From NCBI RefSeq assembly GCF_000313135.1, contig NW_004457712.1:1341595-1405594 (forward strand): 64,000 bases of DNA, written 5' to 3'. Position 1 is the first letter of the stretch. Each line of letters begins with the position of its first letter. The position numbers and the translations under genes were made by a program. Of the stretch, positions 17,567 through 29,862 are shown piece by piece. The notes under the pieces were generated by a model. That model made no database searches and was not told the origin of the DNA. It was given only the letters and a program-made list of their open reading frames with translations. The stretch comes from Acanthamoeba castellanii str. Neff (Eukaryota; Discosea; Longamoebia; Acanthamoebidae).

Positions 17567-20018
17567 TTAGAGAGGCAGTTCGAAGGAGACATTGAGCTGA
17601 GCCTCCTGCGCCATGTCCACGATCCTGGCCACCTTCACCGCCTGCGATCGGAAACATATGCATAAAGGATGTGAGTCGCTGTTGTTGACGTGCGGGTGTG
17701 ACCAGAGGGCAATGCGGGTTGGGTCGGACCTTTTCGGCCGCCTCGTCGAGGTCGGAAGCGAAGATGATGCGGGCGCCAGAGTTCTCGAGAAGATCCTTGG
17801 CCTCCTTCATGTTGGTGCCGAGCAGGCGAACCACCAGAGGAACTGAGTGGGGCGACGAAACGTCGTTAGATGAGCTAAAGACACTAACCAGCGTCGTACT
17901 CCACAAAAAAACCGTTTCGGTTTAGTTAGGCGGCACTTACCCTTGATGTTGAGGACCTTCACAGCGTTGAGGATACCCATGGCGATGATGTCACACCTCA
18001 TGATACCTCCGAAGATGTTGACCATCACGGCCTTGACCTAATCACCGCACAACAGTGAGCGTGAGATGGGCGTGGGTACGAAAAGAGCGAAAATGGGGCC
18101 AGCGCCGCGTACGCTCTTGTCGCTGGAAAAAATCCTGAAAGCCTCTGTCACCTGCTTCTCCGTAGCACCGCCACCGACGTCCAAGAAGTTGGCGGGGTTG
18201 CCTGAGGTTCGTGCGCGCGTGGTGACTTAGTCGAGAGCAAAAGGTGTGGGTGGAGGATGAGCGCTGTACGCACCTCCCTTGAGCTTGATGATGTCCATGG
18301 TGGCCATAGCCAAACCAGCGCCGTTGACCAGGCAGCCGATGTTGCCGTTCAGCTGAATGTAGTTGAGGTCGAACTTGCTGGCGGCCACCTCTCGGGGGTC
18401 CTCCTGGCTTTCGTCCCTGAGCGCAAAGATCTCCTTTTGTCTGAATTCGGCGTTGTCGTCAAAGCGCAGCTTGGCATCCAAGGCCACGACTGAACGGAGC
18501 CGGAGAGAAGAAGACGATCAGCCTCCGGTCAAGACATAGACGCCTGCAGCGGAGCGGTTCGTGGGCTCATGAAGCAGCGGGCGTACTCTGTCCCTGGTGA
18601 TCCTCGACGAGGGGGTTGATCTCGGCGAGCGTGCAGTCCTTCTTGATGAAGAGATCGTAGAGCTTGGAGACCAGCTCCTTGGTCTGCTCCTTGACCTGAT
18701 GACACGCACACGTTCAACCAATTCCACGTTAGTCGCTCACGCTTGTGTAATGAGCCCTGCAGCGAATTGTGGCACACACCTTGGTGCTCTGGAAACCGAG
18801 CTTGTCGGCGACAAGCTCGAGCTTCTCCGGGGTTACACCCTCCGCGATGTCAATGGGGATCTTGAAGATGGCGTCGGGGTGCTCGGCCGACAGCGTCTCA
18901 ATGTCGCTACCGCCTTGAGTTGTCACACACGCCGCCAGGCCCATAGGAGTGAGATAGCGATCCCTCCAAATCGCGGCAGTTTCCGGCTGTGGCACGTGCT
19001 AAAAACGAAAAGGCGAGGAGCAGGGTGGGTCGGTGGTCGGTGCGACAGTGTACCCTTAGAGCTGCCGATGATGACAGGGCCGTTGTAAGCCCGATCCATG
19101 AGGATGGCGAAGTAGGTCTCGCGGCGGATGAACAATCGCTCTGCCAGATAGACCTTTTTTGCGGGGGCACGTGTGAGTGAGTGTCTGCGCGTGGTGGCGA
19201 GAGATAGAGTGGTGCGCGTACGACGTTGCAGGGCTTGCCCTCGGGTCCGGTTTGCTTGGTGAAGATGTGGTGGCCCAGCATCTTGGACGCCACGTCCTTC
19301 ACTTCCTCTGGGCTGTTGATATATCACAATAAAATAAAATCAATATATAAGAATATATATACGAAATATGAATTCTGCTAATCCGATGGCGATTAGAGGG
19401 CAACGGCGTACGAGGTGCAAGTGTGAACGCCGCCCTTGAGCCCGCTGTCGAAGTGACCCACACCTCGGCCACCGGCCAGGACCTGTGCCTTAACAATTAC
19501 ATCGGCTGCTCGATCGTAGTAGATCAGGAGATGTCCAGCAAGCAAAATAGATCTATGGGGGGGGGAACGGAGGCGGAGGTTGGGTTACCGTCGCCTCCCT
19601 GCTGCATCTGCTGGGCGATCTTGTAGGCCTCCTCAGGAGAAGCGGCCACTTGTCCCTTGGGGACGCGAATGCCCTCCTTCCTCATGAGCTCCTGCGACTG
19701 GTACTCATGAATGTTCAACCACCTGCGTGCAGCTCCGGTCTGGGCCTGTGCACACAGTCGGGCAGCAAAATGGGTCAGTGATTTATGACGTATTTATTCG
19801 ATTTCGATTAGAAGAAGAGAATTCAACAAATATAAAAGACAAATTTGAAAAATGAGGGTGTACACGAATGGCGATTTGAAGGGATTACAGAGAAGAGGGG
19901 GTACCGAAGTGGAGGTGAGGGTAGTCGCGGTGTTGCTCTGCAGGAGCGCCGATCTCGCAGGCAGGGAGCGGCCCATTCCGCCGGCCATACCCACACTTCT
20001 CGCGCCGCGTCGCCACAT
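17567..20018 (-). CDS. Succinyl-CoA ligase beta subunit, mitochondrial
   Basis: Twelve exons: 20018-19905, 19745-19589, 19505-19412, 19312-19222, 19153-19054, 18913-18780, 18695-18587, 18489-18274, 18201-18113, 18037-17941, 17842-17730, 17641-17567; 462 residues. A basic presequence ([14 protein letters not shown]...) precedes the ATP-grasp domain, which begins [17 protein letters not shown] and continues with [15 protein letters not shown] and the metal-binding [12 protein letters not shown]. The CoA-ligase half has [30 protein letters not shown] and [11 protein letters not shown]. It couples succinyl-CoA cleavage to nucleotide phosphorylation in the TCA cycle, with an alpha subunit encoded elsewhere. 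I cannot tell ADP from GDP specificity. Total length is normal for the family. Confidence 0.96.
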
Positions 20019-20348
20019 TTTGCAGGAGATTAACGAGAGTGCAGAGGGATGAGGATGAAGTGTTGGGATCGCAACAAGCCCCCTTCTTTTTCGGTATTCG
20101 CCGTGGTCTGGGTTGAAGGAGTTGCCCTTCCCGTTCGTTTTCGCCCAGCGCCGCCGGATATTTCCGAGCACGGCCAGGCAAGATGAAAAAGAAATGCCAA
20201 AAGTTGGAAAAGAAATTTTGAAGGAAAAGGTGTTTTCGAAGGGAAAGAAGCGCAGAAGCGCAATCTGCAAATCGGACGTGGCGTAGGGCTGTACAGTTGC
20301 TCTGCTGAGGGCTTGGTCGGAGCAAACACACACAGCGGAAGAGAGAAG
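20019..20348. promoter_or_regulatory. Divergent promoter of succinyl-CoA ligase and DnaJ genes
   Basis: 330 bp between two head-to-head ATGs, with no gene of its own. No clear TATA box; G-rich near the ligase side. Confidence 0.4.
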
Positions 20349-22623
20349 ATGGAACGTACAGGCGAGCAGCTGCGCGATGGGGCGAAGGCCGCATGGTCAT
20401 CCCTCGAAACAGGTGCCAATAGAGTTGGCGAGAAATTCACCTCTTTCTTTTCCTCGCTGAACGTCTCTGCATCATCATCATCGTCATCATCCAAACCAGC
20501 CCAGCCGCAGCAAACATCTCCACGAGCTGGCGAACCGGCTCAACAGCAGCACGCCTACACAGCTGGCGGGGTGCTACGGCCACCCCCGCCCACGACGCCA
20601 GCAGGCGTGCCGCCGCCCGTACCCCCAAGGCCCACCTACACCACCCTCGACCAAGCCAGGTGCGTTCGCTTTGCATCTCTTATGTTTTTTACATCTTTTA
20701 ATTATTTATTTCAAACAGGGCGGAGCAGGAGAGAAGGGAGCGCGAGGAGCGAGAGAGGAGGGAAAGGGAACGAGTGGCAGAGCTGCAGCGAGAACGCGAA
20801 CGAGAACGCGAAAAAGAGAAGGAGAGAGCCGAGAAGGAGAGACAGAAGAGAACGGCGTCCGCAGGTGCCGGACCCGGGGCAGACGAGGGAGAGAGCTTCT
20901 ACGACGTGCTGGGCGTGGAGCGCGATGCGTCGCAGGCGGCCATCAAGCGGGCCTACTACCGCATGGCCGTACGCTACCATCCCGACAAGAACCCCGACGA
21001 TCCGCACGCCGAAGAAATGGTAGAGCCTTGCGCCTCTGTTGTTGGTTGTGTGTGGGCGCCGTGCTGGCGTGTCGTGTCGTGCGTGGTGTGGTGGCATGGC
21101 GAAGACTAAAGGCTCCCTCTTCTTCCGCGTCTGCTGCATGCCAGTTCAAGAAGATCAGCGAGGCCTATCAGATCCTGTCCGATGAAAAGAAGAAGGAGCT
21201 CTACGACAAGTACGGCAAGGTGCGTTCCCGGTCAGCTCACTCGTGTGTCTATGTGGTCCGTGGGTGTCTCTGTCGGCTCACTCGTGTGTCGTGTGTCTTG
21301 TGTGTGTTCTCCAGAGTGCGGTCGGGCTGGATCAGCAAGGTGGGGCGATGGACGCCACGCTGCTCTTCGGCGTGCTGTTCGGCGCGGGCAAGTTCGAGGA
21401 CACCTTCGGCGACATCGAGGAGCTGATCGACCCCCAGATGTTCTCTGAGCAGCCAATGGACCCCGAGGCACACAACTATTCCCATCTGACTTCCCACCGA
21501 GTTGGCTTGTTCTGTACCCGCCTAACACCCACACCTGCAGGAAAGGGAGAAATACGAAAAGAAATTGCAAGAAACTCAGGACCGACTGGTGGAGCTGCTC
21601 AAGGCTAAGCTCCGGCCCTTCGTCCACGGGTACCAGAAAGGTACGACCGCCGCCGTTTGCTACGAGACAAGACAATTTTTCTGATTGCGCTGTGGTGATG
21701 GCACAACAACAGAGTTCAGTGAGATCGTGGCGGCGGAGATCGAGGAGAAGTTGAACGCTCCGGGAGGCCCCTCACTCCTTGCCCACATCGCCTATGTCTA
21801 CACCCAAGAAGCCAAGTCGCACTCGGGCCGATGGCTGGGTCTGGAGGGCTTTGTCACAGGCATTCAAGAGACCGGTCACTACATCTCCGAAGCCGCCTCC
21901 GTCATCGGGTGCGCTCGTCTTCCCCTTTCTGACACACATCACACACACCACACAGGCTAACGCAGGCCGGCTTGGTGTTCCGCAGTGATCTGTCGCGCAT
22001 GCAGGCGCTGCAGAAAGAGCTAGAGAAGAACCCCGAGATCGCTCAGACTGAGCAAGTACAGCAGCGAGCTGCCACTCTTGGCCTCGGCCTCATGTGGCGA
22101 CTGGGCAAGCTCCAGGTGAGACTTCTCCTTTCTCCTTCGACTCGACTCGACTTCAAGGAGTGCTGGGCCACACCTGCTCACTTCATATTTTGTGCCTGTG
22201 CCGTGGTAGATCGAGCGTGCCGTGCGTCAAGTGTGTCGAGCAATGTTCTCCTCGCGCCACAGCGCGACCAAGGAGGAGCGCAAGCTGCACGTGGCCGCCC
22301 TCAAGCGGCTCGGCGAGCTGTACCACGCCGCGGCCAAGAATCACCGCACCAACCGCGCGGCGCCCTCGCTCACTGACATTGAGGAGATGCTACTCAAGTC
22401 CCACGACTACGCCCAGCAGAAGGCCGCCAGCGAAGAGGAGAGGTCGCGGGCCGAGGCCGAAGCTCAAGCGCAGGCCCAGCAGGCCCAGGCTACCACCACG
22501 TCCACGTCCACGTCCACGTCTCCGCCGCCGACAACTGCCAGCAGCGAACCACCACCGCTCGAAGATATCGATGAGGACGCCGACGCGCCCAACGCAAAGA
22601 CCAACTTTGAGGCGCTTGACTGA
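20349..22623 (+). CDS. DnaJ (Hsp40) protein with DnaJ-X domain
   Basis: Eight exons: 20349-20659, 20719-21019, 21145-21219, 21315-21500, 21541-21640, 21713-21908, 21986-22115, 22210-22623; 570 residues. The first ~100 residues are Ser/Pro/Gln-rich, then a highly charged Glu/Arg helix (~105-155). The J domain (~170-235) has the catalytic HPD in [12 protein letters not shown] and ends [10 protein letters not shown]. The rest matches the DnaJ-X region ([38 protein letters not shown]). Such proteins stimulate Hsp70; the yeast relatives Caj1 and Djp1 act at membranes and in peroxisomal import. The tail is low-complexity Ala/Gln/Thr/Pro. The donor ending exon 4 (CGA/GTTGGC) is the least certain splice site. 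Confidence 0.88.
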
Positions 22624-23163
22624 GTGGCTACTCGCGCTGCTGGTTTGGAACCCCGTGGCGAATGGAGAACGTTCAGCAACATCGGCCTGCATTGACCACC
22701 ACTATATGTGTGTTGCACATGTAGGTTGTGGGCAGTCCGTGAGACAAAGAGGGAGAGGATGACCAAGTGGACACGCTTGTTACACGACAATAACAGTCCA
22801 ACAGTGGAAGTGGCACGTCACTCCCCGTTCAACATGCCGTGAAAGATTGCAGGCGACCAGTTGTCAATTCCTTCCGTGTGCTCGCCCGGGTCCGTTATTC
22901 CGTTTGGCGGAAGTTCGGGTTGCACACAGACCTACGCCAATCCCACGCCACGATCTCGTTCGGCGGGACTGCAACGGGGGTCTTGGGAACATTTTCCCCA
23001 CGACTAACAAGTTCGAGGCGATTGGTCGACTGCACTTGCAGCCGTCAGGTAACGCGAGAACCTGGGCAAAGCTCATCATTCTGTGCTTCACCCTCGCAGT
23101 CACACCACCACGCAGACCGCCACACCGCCCAGCGCTTTCGCCTCCCTCCACTACCCCACCGCC
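22624..23163. other. Intergenic, 540 bp, nothing recognised
   Basis: Lies between the DnaJ stop and the receptor-kinase ATG. It would hold the DnaJ 3' UTR and the receptor promoter. No RNA gene, repeat or extra exon recognised. Confidence 0.4.
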
Positions 23164-26100
23164 ATGGCGAAAGGCCTGTTCGCTCCGCTCTTGGTCACCG
23201 TTCTGTTCGTGGTGGCCTTCCACGAAGGTACCTCCTGCCTATCAACAAGAACACTGGAAGATGGTGGTGGGCCGCGACTGAGAGACCCTGGTCTCTTCTC
23301 CAAAGCAGGAGCAAGCTCCGGCATCATCATAGAAGGCGCAGGCTCGCCCAGCACCACGTCCGTGTTCGACGTGTGGATAGCCGGGTACCGCAACGTGCGC
23401 GACGATGTCAGGTACACCACTGCCCCAGCGGTGACCTTTTTTTCCGCGCCGCTTTACGTTCCGCCGCGCCATTCGCTCGTAGGATCAAAATTCCACAAAT
23501 ATCTCTGACGGCACGGTGTGCTGGTGGGCAAAATTGTTGGAATGCAAAGCAGTTGACTGACCGGAAAATGGTCTGCCAGCATAAATTTCACAGGCTCCGG
23601 AACAAGCGCGGCGCTGACCTCGTACGACAACGGCAAGCTGGTACGCCCGAGACAAAACCGACATCTACCAACTCCTCCGGGGAATCTCAGCCCTCTTCGC
23701 CGTCTCACGTTCTTTTCACGTACAGGACTTCATTGCGCTCGACCGCGCGATCCCGACCGATGAAGTCGAGTATGGCTACCTCACGCAGTTCCCGCTCGCT
23801 GGTAACGGTCTGGCCATGGGCTACAGCCTCCCCGAACTCAACTCCACTGACCCTACCCTGGTACGGCTCTCAGACCGATCGCCCACGAATAGCTCACAAA
23901 CCCGAATTGTTGTAGATCCTCGACCGGGAAACCCTGGGCTTGGTGTGGACCGGTGACATTGCCCTATGGAACGACTCGCGCATTCAGGCGCTCAATCCCG
24001 CCATCGCTCACAAGCTTCCCGCCGAGCCCATCGTCCTGGGCTACAACGACAACGGCATTCTCTCGACCACCGAGGTGCTGAAGCTCGCCCTGGACAGCTT
24101 CAGCAGCGAGTTCAACTCCGCGTTCGCCGCCGCCAATCGCACCTTTGGCAGCATGCCGCCTGCGAAGCGAGGGTCGGCCGAATTGGTGGGTTCTTCCACT
24201 CAGCTCAGAGTTACCTGGTTGAAGGTACTGCAGCCTTCGCCTTTGTGCATACTTCTGGCCTTTGGCTGAGACTTCTCGCAACTCTCAGGAGCAACCCCAC
24301 CGCATGACGTTCGTCACTTGGGCCGATGCGGCCGGCCTGGTCCCCATGGCGCGCATGATCAATAAGGCCGGGACGCTGGTCGAGCCGTCGGTGGCGTCGG
24401 TTCAAGCCGCGATGAACTCGTTCAACGCCTTCTACGCCCAGAGCACGTTCGACGTCGACATCTACGACGCCAACGGCACCGACGCGTGGCCGCTCGCCTA
24501 CATGACCCACTTCGCCATCAGCCAGAACGCCAGCTCGCTGGACTGCACCAACATTAAGGAGCTCCTGGCCTTCCTGGCCTGGGTTCACACCAACGACGCG
24601 GCTTCCGACAACGCCCAGGCCGTGAACGTAGCGCCGCTGCCGGTGAGCTTCCGCAAGAAGCTCGTCAGCCTGCTCAGCACGGTTAATTGTAACGGGGAGA
24701 AGGCCTACACGTCGTCTTTCCTGATCGGCGTGGGCACCCAGATCACGCTGTTCACCTCGTGGGCTGTGTCGTGGTCGACCGACACCACGACCATGAAGTA
24801 CTACCAATCACTGTCGTCGATAGCCAAGGATCAGCTGGTCACCCTGGACGAGGACTACGGCGTCGTGAGCAACGGACTCTCCGCCTCCGACTACGAGCTG
24901 ATGCCCGACGTCGCCATCATGCCCGCCGCCGCTTACGCTGTCGTACCTGGTATTCTCTTCGTGTGTGTGTGTATGTTGTGTGCGTGCGTGTGCGTGTGCG
25001 TGTGCGTGAATTTGATTTGACACAGCCAAATGCAGCGTACTACGTCCCAGAGCTGGACGGCGAGACATTGGTGTTGGACTTCAACACTACGGCCGCAATC
25101 TATCTGGCCCACATCTCCCGGTGGAACGACCAGCGCATCAAGGATCTCAACCCCGGCATCGCCCACCTTCTCCCCGATGAGCCGATCCAGGTGGCCACCG
25201 CCACCGGCAATTCGGCCGTAGGCCAGCTCTTCACCGACATGCTGAGCTCCACCGTCCCCGAGTTCAACTCAACTGTACGTGTAGTCATTTTCTTCTTCTT
25301 TTATTATTCAATAGGCACCACTGACGCTCATCGCTGTTGGACAGGTTGGCGTAGGCTCGGTGGTGACGTTCCCCGTCCAGTCCGACCCCAATCGATCGCT
25401 AGCCAGCTCGGAAGTAGATGGCGTTATTCAGGCCCTGAGGGCCACACCCTATTCGTTCGCCTTTTGGTGGTTCCATGACATACTCCTGGTACACCAAGTC
25501 CTTTATGACACATTAAGAGCTCTAGATCACATTGGCTGACGACATTCATTCATTCACAGAGCCGGACCCTGAACGCTGCATCGATGATCAATACCGCCGG
25601 TGTTGTGGTGAGTCCCAGCTTGAGCACCGTGTCTAGCGCAGTCGACGACTACCTGGCGGGGGGCGGCTCGATAACCTATAATTCTCTTGTCCTCGGTGCG
25701 CCTTCGTTCTTTCCTCTTTTCCTTCGTTCTTCGTTCTTTCTTTCGCCTCTGACCTGATCGATGCCGTGTTTGCCGAATGCAGGAAAGAGCCCAACAAGTT
25801 GGCCAGTGGCCACGTTTGGCGCCTTCATCTACCGCCAGGCCGTCATGCCAGACTGCACCGTGGCCAAAGCGCTCGCGGACTACTTCTATTGGACACAGAC
25901 CAACGCGGAAGCCCAGCGGATCGCAGACAGGTACTGTTGAATTGTGTGCTGTGCGGCGGTTCGTGTGCGATAACCAATGTTCACTGATGTACATTCAGGC
26001 AAGGCATACTCCTGACCACCAGCATTGAAAGCATGAAGAGAAATTTCTACGTCCTCCTCAAGAACTTCACCTGCGACGGTGTAGCGGCGAGCAGTATCCA

Positions 26101-29100
26101 CAACTGCATCACCGACCAGGGCCAGGTCTGCTCCGACGCCGGTAGCTGCGTCGAGAATGCCTGCCTGTGCGACTCGGGTCGCGAGGGGAAGTACTGCGAG
26201 GACTTCAAGTCCGACTCATCCGACACTGAGGCACTGGCCATCGGCTTGGGTACGGTCGCTCATCACCACACGCTCAACCGCACACATCGCACACGCACAT
26301 CGCACATCGCACACGCGCAGCAAACTAAACGGAGTGTGCGGTCAGGTGTGGGCATTCCGGTGGTGAGCCTCGCCTTCGTCGGGCTGCTGGTGTTCATCGT
26401 GGTGCTTCTGGTGCTGGTTCAGCGCAAGGGCAAGGGCAACGACAACTGGGAGATCCGCTACGACGAACTCGAGGTCGGCGAGCACCTCGGCACGGGCGGC
26501 TTCGGCGAGGTCCACCGGGCCACGTGGAAGGGCACCGAGGTGGCCGTCAAGGTCATGGCGTCGGACCGCATCACCAAGGAGATGGAAAAGTCCTTCAAGG
26601 ACGAGGTGCGACTCCGTGACCACCTTGTCACCCCAATTGCGAGTGGCTGAGCGCGGGTGCGGTAATGGCAGGTGCGGGTGATGACGGCGCTGCGGCATCC
26701 CAACGTGGTGCTGTTTATGGCGGCGTCGACCAAGGCGCCCAAGATGTGCATCGTCATGGAGTTCATGTCGCTCGGCTCCCTCTTCGACGTACGTACAATT
26801 TCTTATATCTTAAGTGCGTACCAGCTGCCCCCTGATCTGACCCAACACAAACCCACACAGCTACTTCACAACGAGCTGATTCCCGAGCTGCCTTTCGCGC
26901 TGAAGGCCAAGATGGCCTACCAGGCCTCCAAGGGCATGCACTTCCTCCACTCCTCCGGTACGCCACCACCACCCACAACCTACACAGAAGCGCACAACCC
27001 GCACAGAATCTCAAGAATTGACTGATACATCCCACCACACATGGCACAGGCATTGTGCACCGCGATCTGAAGTCGCTCAATTTGCTGCTCGACAACAAGT
27101 GGAACGTGAAGGTGAGCGACTTTGGGCTGACCAAGTTCAAGGAGGACATCAAGAACAAGGGGTCGCGCGACATCGCCGGCAGCGTGCACTGGACCGCCCC
27201 CGAGGTGCTCAACGAATCGGCCGACGTCGATTTCATCCTGGCTGACGTGTACAGCTTCGGCATCATCCTGTGGGAGCTCTTGACCCGCGAACAGCCCTAT
27301 CTCGGCATGAGGTGCGTGTCGTGCGTGTTGTGTGTGTCGTGCGTGTGGTGTGTGTGTTGTGTGCGGATTGCTGATCTATGTGCGCAGCCCAGCGGCGGTG
27401 GCTGTGGCGGTCATCCGCGACAACCTGCGGCCGAGGATGCCCGAAGAAGAGTCGCCGGCCACCTGCCCGCCCGAGTTCGAGGAGCTCATCACCAGCTGCT
27501 GGCATCACGACCCGACCATCCGCCCCACCTTCCTCGAGATCATGACCCGCCTCTCCTCTATGCACGGTGACTCCACCTCGGGCGGGGGCGCCTCCTTCAC
27601 CTCCAAGACCTCCACCTCCAATTCGTCATCGTCGGGCTCGGGGCCAGCCACCGCCGGCGCCAGGCCCAACAAGGGCCTCTACAGCTCGTGGACGCTGCCG
27701 TCGGCGTCGACTCATTCTTCGGGCGGCAACTCATCGACGTCTTCTTCGAATTCCTCATCATCGCGCAACTACTCGGGCGGGGCGGCCGGGACCGCAGGCG
27801 GCGTGCGCGCGCCCGAGGGCGAGGTGACCATCGTGTTCACCGACATCACCCGCGCCGCGTCGCTCTGGGAGTTCAACCCGGCCGCCATGCGCGACGCCAC
27901 GCTACTGCACAACCAGACCCTGCGCGCCGCGCTCCTGCGGCACCGCGGCTACGAGGTGGTTTTCATCCGCGACCGCAACAGCGGCGAGGGCTCGTTCTGC
28001 ATGGCCTTCCAGCAGGTCGCCGACGCGCTGGCCTGGTGCGCCGACGTCCAGCGCGCGCTGGTGGCGCTCGAGTGGCCCGAGGCTCTGCTAGACCACCCGG
28101 GCGCGGCGGAAGAGTGGGGCGACACCGACGACCGCGTGCTCTACAAGGGCCTGCGCGTGCGAATGGGCGTGCACGTGGGCCAGGCCAAGGCCGTGCGCGA
28201 CCCGATGACGCGGCGCGTCGAGTACATCGGTCCGACCGTCAACGCCGCCGCGCGCATCACAGCCCTGACTCATGGCGGCCAGATCGTCATGAGCCACGTC
28301 GCCTGCGACAAGCTCAGGGAAAGCACCCCGGCCGACGCCTGGGAGGCCACCAGCAAGCGCCTGCTCGCCCTCGGCAAGTTCGAGATTCCCGATTCGCCCC
28401 AAGGTCTGTACCAACTCTTTCTGTGTGCGTGTGCGTGTGCGTGTGCATGTGGTGTCGTGCGTGTGCGGTGGTGCGTGTGCGTGTCGTGCGGTGGAGACTG
28501 ATCATTTTTTCCTTTATGGTCGTAGGCGCCAAGCTGTACGAGCTGAAGGCCGAGGGGCTGGAGGCGCGGTTCTTTGGCGGGGTCACGCTCGAGGGCAATA
28601 CCGCGTCATCGTCCAACAGCCCCTCGTCGGGCTCGGACCGCCCGCCGCGTGATGTCAGCGGCGCGAGCGGCAGCGGCAGCGGCAGCTACGAGGACCGGGC
28701 CGAGCTGCAGACGGCCGTGGGCGAGGGCATGATGTTCAAGGAGGACACGTTCCTGACGTCGGCCAACCTGTGCCGCTGGATCATCGACTTTGGCGAGATC
28801 CAGGTGGGCAAGCAGGTGGGCCTGGGCTCGTACGGCGTGGTCTACCGCGGCAAGTGGAAGGGCATCGACGTGGCGGTGAAGCGGTTCATCAAGCAGAAGC
28901 TCGACGAGCGGCGCATGCTCGAATTCAGGGCTGAGATGGCATTCCTCTCTGAGCTGCACCACCCCAACATCGTCCTCTTCATTGGTACCTTCAACGCAAC
29001 ACACGACACACACGACACACACGACACATACGACACATACGACACACACGACACACACGACACACACGACACACACGACACACGCATGACTGACGAAGGG

Positions 29101-29819
29101 GTATGTCAGGCGCGTGCGTGAAGAAGCCCAATCTGTGCATTGTGACGGAGTTCATGAAGCAGGGCAGCCTCAAGGACATCCTCTCCAACAACGCCATCAA
29201 GCTGACGTGGATGCAGAAGCTGCGCATGCTGCGCTCCGCCGCGCTCGGCATGAACTACCTCCACTCGCTCCACCCCGTCATTGTGCACCGCGACCTCAAG
29301 CCTTCCAACCTTCTCGTACGCCACACGCACACACCACCGCACGCGCACACGCACACGCACACGACAATTAATAATGAGTCGGAATGTGGTGGAATGTAGG
29401 TGGACGAGAACTGGAATGTGAAGGTGGCCGACTTTGGCTTTGCGCGGATCAAGGAGGAGAACGCGACCATGACCCGCTGCGGCACGCCCTGCTGGACGGC
29501 GCCGGAGATCATCCGCGGCGAGAAGTACGACGAGCGGGCCGACGTGTACTCGTTCGGGGTGGTCATGTGGCAGGTGGTGACCAGGCGCGAGCCCTACGCC
29601 GGGCGCAACTTCATGGGCGTCTCGCTGGACGTGCTCGAGGGCAAGCGGCCACAAATCCCCAACGACTGCCCGCCGGCCTTCCGCAAGCTCATGAAGCGGT
29701 GCTGGCACGCCTCGGCCGACAAGCGCCCGCGCACGGAGGACATAGTCGCCCTGCTCGACCAACATGTCGGCGACGACGACAACAACGGCGACATGCCCGC
29801 CATCAACCCCATGGTCTGA
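23164..29819 (+). CDS. Receptor with two PstS-like domains, EGF-like motif, kinase, cyclase-like domain and second kinase
   Basis: Nineteen exons give 1,729 residues in frame. Order: signal peptide (1-25); PstS-like phosphate-binding-protein domains at ~35-480 and ~480-735, each with WTGDIALWNDSRIQALNP or HISRWNDQRIKDLNPG; an EGF-like CSDAGSCVENACLCDSG...C at ~760; a transmembrane helix at ~790-812; TKL-type kinase 1 (~825-1095) with LGTGGFGEV, HRDLKSLN, SDFGLT; a class III cyclase-like domain (~1180-1360) with VTIVFTDIT and GPTVNAAAR; a Ser/Gly linker; kinase 2 (~1450-1715) with LGSYGVV, HRDLKPSN, ADFGFAR. Both kinases keep catalytic residues. The cyclase lacks the second metal aspartate (GEGSF where EGDSF is usual), so cyclase activity is doubtful. 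Probably a surface sensor, perhaps of phosphate or another small ligand; ligand is inferred only from fold. Boundaries of exons 1-3 are the least certain. Confidence 0.87.
24961..25010. repeat. Intronic TG/CG microsatellite in the receptor gene
   Basis: GTGTGTGTGTATG then GTGCGTGTGCGT repeats in the intron between the two PstS-like domains. Confidence 0.85.
28415..28495. repeat. Intronic GTGTGCG microsatellite in the receptor gene
   Basis: GTGCGTGTGCGTGT repeats in the intron after the cyclase-like domain. Confidence 0.85.
28996..29088. repeat. Intronic 9-bp minisatellite (ACACACGAC)n
   Basis: About ten tandem units of ACACACGAC, two with CATA variants, filling the intron inside kinase 2. 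The run stays open in all frames, so it can be mistaken for coding. Confidence 0.92.
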
Positions 29820-29862
29820 GACACATTGTACAACACCGAACCAGAATGGATTTTTTTTGTGT

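Noticed and set aside
28996..29088. Regular short repeats that could suggest a CRISPR array
   Set aside because: Units are contiguous 9-mers without unique spacers and lie in a eukaryotic intron.
27688..29121. A 477-codon open frame on the plus strand overlapping the receptor gene
   Set aside because: It is the shadow frame of the GC-rich kinase-cyclase exons; composition is Arg/Ala-rich low complexity and the real frame shows clear domains.
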